Shown: in pieces, positions 25,092-33,063 of the stretch | How positions within the stretch are numbered: the first letter of the stretch is position 1 | Layout: every line of letters begins with the position of its first letter | DNA from: Erysipelotrichaceae bacterium | GTDB lineage: Bacteria; Bacillota_I; Bacilli_A; Erysipelotrichales; Coprobacillaceae | Direction: 5' to 3' | DNA length: 42,256 nucleotides | Assembly: GCA_018365815.1 (NCBI GenBank) | Contig: JAGZJH010000021.1 | Coordinates: 1 to 42,256, forward strand | Translations under genes and position numbers: made by a program | Notes under the pieces: generated by a model | What the model saw: the letters and a program-made list of their open reading frames with translations, nothing else | What the model was told of the DNA's origin: nothing | Databases searched by the model: none

Positions 25092-25748
25092 TCAATTCAT
25101 ACCTATTAAAAAAATCAAAATAGCTGCCACTATTGTAATTAAATCTGCTATCAATACCTTTTTTCGTAGATGATATACTTGATTTTCATCGACTATTTTT
25201 TTAGCGTAATCTTGTTCTGTAATCAGCACAATCACATTCATCATTAAAGTAGGAAGAAGTATTAAAGTTTCCATTACTCCTGTACTTGAATTATTAGGAA
25301 CTTTAAAATACACATTAGTCAAGATGATTGTTGTAATTAATAATGCAATCATACCTAGAAAATGATAAGTGATGACATTTGTAGATGAATACTTTTTAAC
25401 ACTTTCTAAATTTAAATAAATTTTATTTTTATACTTATAATTATTAACTAATATAGTCATTATAAATGTCACAATATAACAAATTACTATTGCTATTTTA
25501 GCGTACTCACTTACTACTAAATAATCAAATGATATACATATGATTAAATATCCAATTGTATCAAGTAAAATCATAAATGCCATTGAATATACCATATTAG
25601 CCAATTCTTTTTGCTTATATTTGATATGAGGATCATAACCGGATACTAGTGAAAAATCACCAGTTTCAATGGCATTGTAGAAAACAAAATATATTGTCGA
25701 ACTCATTAACAAAAACAATATAAACTCAAAATGTTGTGTAAAAAGCAT
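25092..25748 (-). CDS. Polytopic membrane protein, unknown
   Basis: This 218-aa protein has about six membrane segments and a short cytoplasmic loop (KYKQKELAN) after the first. No named family is recognised; similar proteins occur next to small XRE regulators with a membrane tail. It lies 15 bp after the XRE gene and 10 bp before the PH-domain gene, a tight three-gene unit, so it is probably the effector or partner regulated by the XRE protein. Confidence 0.7.
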   Translation of the reverse strand: MLFTQHFEFILFLLMSSTIYFVFYNAIETGDFSLVSGYDPHIKYKQKELANMVYSMAFMILLDTIGYLIICISFDYLVVSEYAKIAIVICYIVTFIMTILVNNYKYKNKIYLNLESVKKYSSTNVITYHFLGMIALLITTIILTNVYFKVPNNSSTGVMETLILLPTLMMNVIVLITEQDYAKKIVDENQVYHLRKKVLIADLITIVAAILIFLIGMN

Positions 25749-25763
25749 ACCAAAATCACCGAT

Positions 25764-26060
25764 TTATTTTAAATAAAAAGCACTATACATCAATATGATC
25801 ATTAAACTAATGACATATAATAAAGTTAATAATTTAGTATTTAATTTTTTTTGACTTAAAGAAATTTGTCCTAATAAATCATTCATCTCAATTTCTAAAA
25901 TATCACATAACAAAGTCAGTGATTGCAAATCCGGTTCAGTTTTATCTCGCTCCCAAGCCGATAAAGCCTGCCTTGAAATATTTAATTGTTCAGCTAGTTG
26001 TTGTTGAGTTAGATTTTTTTCTTTTCTAAGTCTTGTTAAACGTTGACCAAAAGTTTCCAT
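25764..26060 (-). CDS. XRE-family regulator with C-terminal membrane segment
   Basis: This 98-aa protein has residues 5-62 as a canonical Cro/CI helix-turn-helix (LRKEKNLTQQQLAEQL, SRQALSAWERDKTEPDL). A short linker leads to one hydrophobic helix at about 76-96 ending the protein. Membrane-tethered XRE regulators of this kind usually sit first in small operons encoding membrane proteins, as here. GAGGAGGGC precedes the ATG. Confidence 0.9.
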   Translation of the reverse strand: METFGQRLTRLRKEKNLTQQQLAEQLNISRQALSAWERDKTEPDLQSLTLLCDILEIEMNDLLGQISLSQKKLNTKLLTLLYVISLMIILMYSAFYLK

Positions 26061-26130
26061 AACTTGCCCTCCTCTTTATGTGTAATTATAGATAAAAGCA
26101 CATTTTTTGTCACGCAATATCTTGTTGCAT

Positions 26131-26157
26131 TAAAAAAAGTATGGAAAAATCCATACT
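26131..26157 (-). terminator. Terminator of the alpha-galactosidase gene
   Basis: AGTATGGA (26138-26145) pairs with TCCATACT (26150-26157) around an AAAA loop. On the minus strand seven T follow. It overlaps the stop codon. Confidence 0.88.
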
Positions 26158-28381
26158 ATTTTGCTTGAAGAATATAAATACGTGATTGGTAATCTCCGTT
26201 AGTTCCATCATAAACTTCACGATTTTCACCACATGAAGCATCAGAAGTAATCAATCCAAAGTTCATTAACTCATCACCATAACTATCACATTCATTAATT
26301 GAAACATGATAAAGTTTATCAGGCGCAAGTCCTTTTAATTGAATTCTTTCATATCCTTTATTCACTAATTGTAATGGTCGATAGTATCCAACTAACGCTA
26401 TATTTTGATCTTTAGAAACGACCATCCAAGCTGTAATATTTGTTTCAAATGGACTTCTTAAACGATAGAAAGTACCAAATTGAATAACCTCACGATATTT
26501 TTTCATAAACTTAATTTGTTCTTTGACTTGTTGTTGTTCACTTTCACTCATTTTATTTAAATCCAATTCATAACCAAAAGTTCCAAAATAAGCCACATTC
26601 GCACGGGTATTTAATGGGGTATTTCTAAGTAATTGATGATTAGGAATGGCTGAAACATGAGCCCCCATACTTGAAATTGGATAAACAAATGATGTTCCGT
26701 ATTGAATTTTTAAACGTTCAATAGCATCTGTATCATCACTCGTCCAACATTGTGGTGCATAATAAAGCATACCCGGATCAAATCTTGCTCCACCTGAAGC
26801 ACATGATTCAAATAATATATAAGGATAACGTTGAATTAATTTTTCATATAAATAATAAACCCCTAAAATATATTGATGCATGACTTTTCCTTGTGAGATC
26901 GGATCTTTAACTCTTGAATACACCTCGGACATACATCTATTCATATCCCATTTAATATAACTAATATCTGCTTCATCTAATATTTTAGAAATCATATTAT
27001 AAATATAGTCCACAACTTCTAAATTAGAAAAATCTAATACATATTGATTACGTCCATGACTGGCACGACGCATAGGGTCACTTAATAACCATTCAGGGTG
27101 TTGACGATATAAATCACTATCTAAATTAACCATTTCTGGTTCAATCCATAATCCAAATTTCAATCCCATTGCAGTCACTTTTTTAGCTAAACCAACAATT
27201 CCATCGGGAAGTTTTTCTAAATTTGGATACCAATCACCAAGTCCTGCTTTATCATTATTACGCTGACCAAACCAACCATCATCTAATACAAATAACTCAA
27301 TTCCTAATTTTTTAGCAGTTGAAGCGATTGATAAAATCTTTTCTTCATTAAAATCAAAGTAAGTTCCCTCCCAATTATTAACTAAAATTGGTCTTACTTG
27401 ATCACGATAAATTCCTCTAGCTAAACGAGTTTGATAAAGTCGGTGATAAGTTTGGCTCATTTTATTTAACCCTTGATTAGAATAAACCATTACAGTTTCC
27501 GGTGTTGTAAAAGTTTCTTCATATCCTAAAGCCCAATTAAAACAATGCGGGTGAATTCCCATTGACACTCTAGCCACATCAAAAGTATCCACTTCAACTT
27601 GGGCTAAAAAATTGCCACTATAAACAAAACTAAATCCTAATACCTCGCCTGAAAATTCAGTTGTTTCTGGTCGTTTTAATGCGATAAAAGGATTAAAATT
27701 ATTACTTGAACAACCTTTTAATGAATAAATAGATTGAATCCCATGTTCAAGTTTTCGAGTTTTAACACTTCTTTCTCTTGACCAAGCCCCTGTTAATTCA
27801 ATCATCTCATAATGATAATCAGGTAAATCTAAACTCATAGAACTCGCGCTTTGTAACATCAAAATATCATGACTATGGTTCACAAACTTTGCGTGACGAG
27901 TAATGACCGGATAGTTTTCATAAATAGTATAACTTAAAATAATATCCGCACAAATCACCTGATCATGTAAAGTAATTTGTAAAGTCGTTGCTTCCTTATC
28001 ATCTTCAACATAAGTGGCTGGTAAATTTTCAATTTTAGGTTTTCCTTGAATAATAGAATGTTCTTTATATTTAAAATCTGTAATATGACTTCCATTAGTT
28101 TGCAAAAGATCAAAAGCCGGGTGACGCATATCTCCTGTACCATAGGCTGGATATTCTTGTTTAATATGTTCTAAAGAAAAAGCTAAATCACCTTCAAATG
28201 TGCAAACTGACATCGCTCTAGGTCTAAGTTCAAATAAATGTGTAAAATCTTCACGATCTTTAATTTTTTGTCCGTAATAAAGTTGTCCTAATTGATTATT
28301 TTTTAATATAGTAAAAATATAACTGACTTCATCATTGTATAAATGGAATGTTTTTGACTTTTCATGATAAATAATTGGCAT
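26156..28381 (-). CDS. Alpha-galactosidase, GH36
   Basis: This 741-aa enzyme releases galactose from raffinose-family oligosaccharides or melibiose. An N-terminal beta-supersandwich (1-320) precedes the (beta/alpha)8 barrel. The barrel shows FVLDDGWFG, then GLWIEPEMV, the nucleophile Asp in YIKWDMNRCMSE, and the acid/base Asp in WTSDDTDA after SCASGGARFDPG. These are the tetrameric GH36 subgroup I signatures, and the length is typical. No signal peptide is seen, so it acts in the cytoplasm. AAGGAGAAAGAG precedes the ATG, and TTATAATAATG upstream gives a plausible -10. No transporter or regulator is adjacent. Confidence 0.95.
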   Translation of the reverse strand: MPIIYHEKSKTFHLYNDEVSYIFTILKNNQLGQLYYGQKIKDREDFTHLFELRPRAMSVCTFEGDLAFSLEHIKQEYPAYGTGDMRHPAFDLLQTNGSHITDFKYKEHSIIQGKPKIENLPATYVEDDKEATTLQITLHDQVICADIILSYTIYENYPVITRHAKFVNHSHDILMLQSASSMSLDLPDYHYEMIELTGAWSRERSVKTRKLEHGIQSIYSLKGCSSNNFNPFIALKRPETTEFSGEVLGFSFVYSGNFLAQVEVDTFDVARVSMGIHPHCFNWALGYEETFTTPETVMVYSNQGLNKMSQTYHRLYQTRLARGIYRDQVRPILVNNWEGTYFDFNEEKILSIASTAKKLGIELFVLDDGWFGQRNNDKAGLGDWYPNLEKLPDGIVGLAKKVTAMGLKFGLWIEPEMVNLDSDLYRQHPEWLLSDPMRRASHGRNQYVLDFSNLEVVDYIYNMISKILDEADISYIKWDMNRCMSEVYSRVKDPISQGKVMHQYILGVYYLYEKLIQRYPYILFESCASGGARFDPGMLYYAPQCWTSDDTDAIERLKIQYGTSFVYPISSMGAHVSAIPNHQLLRNTPLNTRANVAYFGTFGYELDLNKMSESEQQQVKEQIKFMKKYREVIQFGTFYRLRSPFETNITAWMVVSKDQNIALVGYYRPLQLVNKGYERIQLKGLAPDKLYHVSINECDSYGDELMNFGLITSDASCGENREVYDGTNGDYQSRIYILQAK

Positions 28382-28480
28382 TGTCTCTTTCTCCTTTATC
28401 TTGATTATTTAATCATTATTATAACAAAGTTATCTTGAAAATCTATTGCCTAATCACATTTAAATATGTCCAAATGTTAA

Positions 28481-28505
28481 AAAAGAACTACTTTGTAGTT
28501 CTTTT
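28481..28505. terminator. Terminator overlapping the DUF1905-like stop
   Basis: AAAAGAACTAC and GTAGTTCTTTT form a perfect 11-bp stem with a TTT loop. The TAG stop of the leftward gene (28488-28490) is inside the stem. Confidence 0.85.
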
Positions 28506-28772
28506 GCGCTCTTGTATCGTCACTTCAACAATATCGCCATGTTGTTTATTAATCTTGTCACGAATATCTTTACGTATCACAATAATGTGACAAGGAGTTT
28601 TAATTTTAACTAAACTTCCTAAATATTCTACACCATCAAATGTCGCTTTGACATACACTCTACCTTTGTTGAATTCCTCTTTAACATCGTAAGGAAATTC
28701 AATATACGCCCCATTGATATTAGGAACTTTTTTAATTTCTGCTTTAAAACGATAAATTTTTTGATTTATTAT
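28488..28772 (-). CDS. DUF1905-like small protein, start codon not evident
   Basis: The minus strand encodes about 90 residues: IYRFKAEIKKV, then GAYIEFPYDV, then GRVYVKATFDGVEYLGSLV, then CHIIVIRKDIRDKI, HGDIVEVTIQERK. This is the DUF1905 beta-barrel pattern. It overlaps the end of the CPBP gene by a few bases. The frame is open back to a stop near 28790, but no ATG, GTG or TTG occurs before the conserved part. Adding one T to the five-base run at 28773-28777 would supply an ATG (M-F-F-I-I-N-Q-K-I-Y-R) within the CPBP 3' end. Either there is a missing base, a rare start (AUA/AUU) or fusion to the preceding gene. Function of the family is unknown. Confidence 0.7.
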   Translation of the reverse strand: MINQKIYRFKAEIKKVPNINGAYIEFPYDVKEEFNKGRVYVKATFDGVEYLGSLVKIKTPCHIIVIRKDIRDKINKQHGDIVEVTIQERKRTTK

Positions 28773-30457
28773 AAAAACATCACCACAATTGTTGCGATAA
28801 GGTTATTTAATAAATGTAAAGTGATTGGCGCAGATAATGTTTTTTTCTTTTCATAAGCTAATGAAAAAACTAATCCCATCGCAAAATAAGGAATAATTTG
28901 AATCATTTCCGCAAAATTAGCATATCCTAACACTTGCGTACTGACATGAATAAATCCAAATAAAAACGCAGAAATTAAATGAGCTAAAATCACGTTTTTC
29001 TTTCTAATTGATCTAAAAATAATATATCTAAACACAAACTCCTCGGCAATAGGGGCAAAAAATACAGTGGCAATAAAAAGTGGAATTGGATAAGCAGTGA
29101 TTAACGTTTCAATTCCTGTTTGATTGGCGCTTTCTTGTGTGACTGATAGCAACATTAATAATAAATTAGAAACCAAACTTGATAAATAAATACAGCCATA
29201 TCCTTTTAATAAAAACATCAAAAGATGTGGCCAAACTTTTTCTTTAAAGCCTTTAAAAGCATAGATAAACACTTCTTTAAATAAAAGTAATGCAAATAAA
29301 ACATACAAACCATCAACTGCAACATTTAAATAAGCATTGACAAAATTAATATCCGTAATGTTAAGTGCTTTGATTAATAACTTAAAAATAAAAATAACTA
29401 TTTCACTAATAATTACAAAATATAATGGTAAGTAAATAAATATCCCTTTAAGGATATTTGAAGTTGACATCGATTCATAAAATTCATCATCAGTAATGAT
29501 ATTGATCCCGTCCTTTGTATTCATCTCATTATCTACTATATTATATTCATAATCAGAATCAATATTCGTAATAAATCGTAGTTTTTGTTTATATAATGAA
29601 TCATAACTTTCATCTTCTTGTTTTTCTTTAGCTTTCAACACTTCTTCATAAAAAATAAGTAATGCCATTTGATATTGTCTTCGATAGATTAAAACTTGAA
29701 TCACTGCAAAAAATAAAATTACAAAAATGGAAATAAAATCACTGCTTATAAAATCCATCATCATAAGAATCATCGCAGGTATAAAAGTCACTATAAATGT
29801 TAAACAAAAGCCACCAAAGTAAGATAGTTTTAGAGTCAATAATTGCTTAAAATGACTTTTCATCATCAATTTTGCTTCACCCATTGCACCTATTCCTTTG
29901 TATCTTTGTTCATTTAATAAATAAAAAACAGGAAAAAATAATGTATCAAAAATGAATGATGTAATAATTATCATCATTAAAATAGGTAAAACTATATAAA
30001 ATATAATTTTCCCAGCAGCCATCATAATCAAAAAATCATTGGCTACATTTAAGCCACCGCCATAATTAAGATAATCAATCAACTCAGTCATATAACGACC
30101 AAAAATAAGTCCCATGATAATTGCACCAATCAATGCTACAATGGCAATAACTACAACTTTAATAAGATTATAAATAAAATATGTACCAAACAAATCCTTA
30201 ATATGTATAATCCCATATAGTCCATCATCATACGTTTCAATACTCTCACTTCGATTTTCATAAACTTTATATGATGAAGTGATATTTCCTTGACCTGCAC
30301 AAATTAAAATAAGTGTGACAATTAAGCAAAGCACTGGGTTATTAAGCAAAGACGGTATAGTTCCTAATAAAGCAATAAAAATAAGAGCAACACTATACTT
30401 ACTTGTGCTTTGATGAACTAACTGTTGTGCTTTATATTTAATATCATAATTGCGCAT
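28769..30457 (-). CDS. DUF975-CPBP intramembrane protease fusion
   Basis: This 562-aa protein has its N-terminal half (1-270) with the multi-TM pattern of DUF975/YciC-like proteins, including the internal VYENRSESIETYDDGLYG loop. A cytoplasmic stretch (270-335) follows. The C-terminal half is a CPBP (CAAX/bacteriocin-processing) intramembrane metalloprotease: E472-E473 with R477 (EEFVFR), H504 in FGFIH, and HLLNN with H548. All catalytic positions are present. CPBP proteases cleave or modify membrane substrates, sometimes for bacteriocin self-immunity. The fusion suggests the DUF975 part presents substrates, which is inference. AGAGGTGAAATAA precedes the ATG. Confidence 0.82.
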   Translation of the reverse strand: MRNYDIKYKAQQLVHQSTSKYSVALIFIALLGTIPSLLNNPVLCLIVTLILICAGQGNITSSYKVYENRSESIETYDDGLYGIIHIKDLFGTYFIYNLIKVVVIAIVALIGAIIMGLIFGRYMTELIDYLNYGGGLNVANDFLIMMAAGKIIFYIVLPILMMIIITSFIFDTLFFPVFYLLNEQRYKGIGAMGEAKLMMKSHFKQLLTLKLSYFGGFCLTFIVTFIPAMILMMMDFISSDFISIFVILFFAVIQVLIYRRQYQMALLIFYEEVLKAKEKQEDESYDSLYKQKLRFITNIDSDYEYNIVDNEMNTKDGINIITDDEFYESMSTSNILKGIFIYLPLYFVIISEIVIFIFKLLIKALNITDINFVNAYLNVAVDGLYVLFALLLFKEVFIYAFKGFKEKVWPHLLMFLLKGYGCIYLSSLVSNLLLMLLSVTQESANQTGIETLITAYPIPLFIATVFFAPIAEEFVFRYIIFRSIRKKNVILAHLISAFLFGFIHVSTQVLGYANFAEMIQIIPYFAMGLVFSLAYEKKKTLSAPITLHLLNNLIATIVVMFL

Positions 30458-30512
30458 TTATTTCACCTCTTTCTATTTCTTAATTATATCACCTCATCTT
30501 AAAAAAAGATAT

Positions 30513-30851
30513 TTATTTAATATCTAAACTTGTTTTAATTGCTTCATTAATCAAATCCATTTTCTCTTTTTCAACACTTCCCACTTTATCAAATATTCTT
30601 TTTTTATCAATAGTTCTTATTTGTTCAAGTAACACAATGGATTTTCTTTCTAATTCTTCGTTTTCAATTAAAACATGTGTTGGTATTTTATTTTTTTGAA
30701 CTTTAGATGAAATTGGTGCAACAATAACTGTTGTTGAAAATTTATTTCCTTTATTGTTTTGTAAAATTAATACTGGTCGATAACCACCTTGTTCACTACC
30801 AATGACCGGTGATAAATCGGCATAGTATATATCTCCTCTCATGATTGTCAT
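30513..30851 (-). CDS. MazF/PemK-type toxin endoribonuclease without adjacent antitoxin
   Basis: This 112-aa protein has MRGDIYYADLSPVIGSEQGG followed by RPVLILQNN, which is the MazF/NdoA core (R-G-D-I-Y-x-A-D-L, G-S-E-Q-G-G-x-R-P). TVIVAPISSK and LEQIRTIDKKRI complete the fold. MazF cuts mRNA at short motifs and is normally held by a MazE/NdoAI antitoxin encoded just upstream. Here the upstream 146 bp hold only divergent promoters, and the neighbours are a CPBP protein and a HAD phosphatase. ATG 30851 is chosen because AGGGAG lies ten bases upstream; longer frames lack a site. Confidence 0.9.
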   Translation of the reverse strand: MTIMRGDIYYADLSPVIGSEQGGYRPVLILQNNKGNKFSTTVIVAPISSKVQKNKIPTHVLIENEELERKSIVLLEQIRTIDKKRIFDKVGSVEKEKMDLINEAIKTSLDIK

Positions 30852-30934
30852 ATAGTTCTCACTCCCTAATACAACTATATGCTTTTTCACTTGTAGAATT
30901 GACAAGAAAAAACGCAAAAATTTACATTTATTTA

Positions 30935-30963
30935 TCGACTTTTTTCTACAAATTTATTATACT
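30935..30963 (+). promoter_or_regulatory. Promoter of the HAD phosphatase gene
   Basis: TCGACT (30935-30940), a 17-nt spacer and TATACT (30958-30963) lie 35 bp before the ATG. A TTGTCA on the opposite strand nearby may start the divergent mazF transcript. Confidence 0.6.
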
Positions 30964-30997
30964 GTATATATTAATAAGCAAAAAAGTGAGGTAAATT

Positions 30998-31651
30998 ATG
31001 ATAAAAGCAATTATTTTCGATATGGACGGTTTAATGATTGATAGTGAAAGAGTAACTTTTGATGGATATGCCATTGAATGTCAAAAACTAGGTTATACGA
31101 TGACTAAAGAATTTTATAAAACTTTATTAGGTAAACCAATCAAAGGAATTTATGAACTATTCCAAAAAGAATTTGGGAATGATTTTCCTATTGAAGAAGT
31201 CATTCAAAAAGTACATCAATACATGGCGGATTTATTTGAAACACAAGGAGTTCCTGTAAAAGACGGATTAATTTCTTTACTTCAATATTTAAAAGCCAAT
31301 AACTACAAAACAATTGTCGCCACTTCATCTAATCGTAATCGTGTAGATACAATTCTCTCACTTGCAAATATCGCTCAATATTTTGATGATTCAATTTGTG
31401 GAGATGAAGTCACTAAAGGAAAACCAAATCCAGAAGTATTTATCAAATCATGTCAAAAACTTGGTGTCACAACTGAAGAAGCGATTGTATTAGAAGATTC
31501 AGAAGCAGGTATTCAGGCTGCATCAAGTGCTGGAATTAAAGTCATCTGTATTCCGGATATGAAATATCCTGAAAAAGAATTTGAACAAAAAACTTATAAA
31601 ATCTTTAATTCACTAAAAGATGTTGAAGAAATGCTAAAAGCTGCCAATTAG
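30998..31651 (+). CDS. HAD phosphatase, beta-phosphoglucomutase-like
   Basis: This 217-aa protein has motif I DMDGLMIDSE at residues 8-17, a helical type-I cap (20-85), motif II VATSSNRNRV, motif III KGKPNPEVF and motif IV VLEDSEAGIQAA. All catalytic residues are present. The DMDG(L/V)xxDSE start and KPxPEVF pattern place it with beta-phosphoglucomutase/DOG-phosphatase-like enzymes acting on sugar phosphates. Exact substrate unknown. GTGAGGTAAATT precedes the ATG. Confidence 0.9.
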   Translation: MIKAIIFDMDGLMIDSERVTFDGYAIECQKLGYTMTKEFYKTLLGKPIKGIYELFQKEFGNDFPIEEVIQKVHQYMADLFETQGVPVKDGLISLLQYLKANNYKTIVATSSNRNRVDTILSLANIAQYFDDSICGDEVTKGKPNPEVFIKSCQKLGVTTEEAIVLEDSEAGIQAASSAGIKVICIPDMKYPEKEFEQKTYKIFNSLKDVEEMLKAAN

Positions 31652-31668
31652 GCAGCTTATTTTAATTT
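31638..31668. terminator. Terminator spanning the HAD stop codon
   Basis: AAGCTGCC (31638-31645) and GGCAGCTT (31651-31658) form a stem with an AATTA loop and are followed by an A/T-rich tail. The TAG stop begins in the loop. It also lies at the 3' end of the convergent surface-protein gene. Confidence 0.75.
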
Positions 31669-33051
31669 TGATTTCTTATTTAACATAAACACATAAGCAC
31701 CAGAAGCCACTGCAGTTAAAACCCCTACACCAGCAACAACTAATAATACCATTGTTTTTTTCTGACTGTCTTTTAAATCTTTATTCAACTTTTCATAAGC
31801 CTCACGACTAATCGGCGCACCATTTGAGTAAAGTTGTAATGTGTTTTGTGTACTTTCATACTGATAATAAACCATTTCTCCAGATTCATTCATCACATAA
31901 ATGATTGAATAATTTGAAAAGGCTTCATCATTAAATTTAAATCCCATTAATGTTTGATTATCAACAGTCACTTCTGTATAAGTTAATCCATCAAGTTTTT
32001 GTTGTTCTTCATTTAAATCAACTATATAAACATTATTTCCTAAAATAGCCGTAGCCACAATTTTTGATGTGACCCCTTTGCCATCTTCATATAAATAAAA
32101 ATTCTTTTCTCCGGCATCATTTTGTAAATAAACAATAGTTTTATTCATTAAATTACTTGTCCATGCAGTGACTTCTTGACCATCAATTGTCGCAGTTGTT
32201 TGTTCAAATGAAGCAGGTAATGCAATACCTTCGATATTTCTTACAACCCCTAAATTTTGGCCGTTATAAGTTGTATATACAGTAGGTGTTTCATCAACAT
32301 TTACATTGATTGTATAATTTTTAACAGCACCATTTTCAGCCGTAACACTTACTACAAATGGATTAGTTCCTACTTTTAATTCTTTATCTCCTGTTCCACT
32401 AACACTTGCTTTACTATCACTAGCACTGGCATTAATTGAAATTGATGTTGCATCACCAGAAAGAGCAACGTTGTATTCAGTGACATCAGCAGAAAATGCA
32501 GGGCTTAATTCACCCGCACTCACTGATAAAGAGGCTAAGTTGTTATCAGATGATTTTGGTTTTTCAGGTTCTTTTGTTGTTGTAGTATTGTTTGAAGATG
32601 AACTACTTCCACTATTTGATGAACTGCTTCCCCCAGAAGATGATGAACTTCCACCACTACTAGATGAACCACCACCAGAAGAAGGTTGTTTAACTGAAAC
32701 TGAAATTGATTTAGCAGAAAAATTTGTTATTTTTTCTGCTGTATTAGAATCAGCTACACTCACTGGTGTAACTGTAATTGTAAAATTACTACTTCCTGCT
32801 TTTACTTGTGTACTTTCGCCCGTCCAAATTGTAGAATTTCCTACTACACTTGCACCATTATTCACTGAAACTTTAAATGATCCCTCACAGCCATTTCCAC
32901 TTAAATTAACTGTTACAGTTCCTCCTGCTGACACATTACTACTACTTGCAGAAATACTAAATGAAGCCGCACTTACATTTAATAAACTTCCTAATATTGT
33001 AGTCAATGATATTACTGCTACTAAAATATATTGTACTATTCTATTTTTCAT
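31657..33051 (-). CDS. Membrane-anchored surface protein with cadherin-like domain and Ser-rich linker
   Basis: This 464-aa protein has a signal peptide (1-29, ending VSAA). An Ig/cohesin-like beta domain follows (30-122; VSAGGTVTVNLSGN, FTITVTPVSVAD). A Ser/Gly-rich linker (126-170) precedes a cadherin-like beta-sandwich (about 172-252; LASLSVSAGELSPAFS, YNVALSG, NYTINVNV). An unassigned region (255-430) leads to one C-terminal TM helix (about 438-458) with a basic tail. The protein is held outside the membrane without a sortase motif. It lies 12 bp after the dockerin-bearing glucosaminidase gene, so the two are co-transcribed and the beta domain may bind that dockerin. The cohesin assignment is tentative. 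Confidence 0.8.
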   Translation of the reverse strand: MKNRIVQYILVAVISLTTILGSLLNVSAASFSISASSSNVSAGGTVTVNLSGNGCEGSFKVSVNNGASVVGNSTIWTGESTQVKAGSSNFTITVTPVSVADSNTAEKITNFSAKSISVSVKQPSSGGGSSSSGGSSSSSGGSSSSNSGSSSSSNNTTTTKEPEKPKSSDNNLASLSVSAGELSPAFSADVTEYNVALSGDATSISINASASDSKASVSGTGDKELKVGTNPFVVSVTAENGAVKNYTINVNVDETPTVYTTYNGQNLGVVRNIEGIALPASFEQTTATIDGQEVTAWTSNLMNKTIVYLQNDAGEKNFYLYEDGKGVTSKIVATAILGNNVYIVDLNEEQQKLDGLTYTEVTVDNQTLMGFKFNDEAFSNYSIIYVMNESGEMVYYQYESTQNTLQLYSNGAPISREAYEKLNKDLKDSQKKTMVLLVVAGVGVLTAVASGAYVFMLNKKSKLK

Positions 33052-33063
33052 TAATAAACTCCT

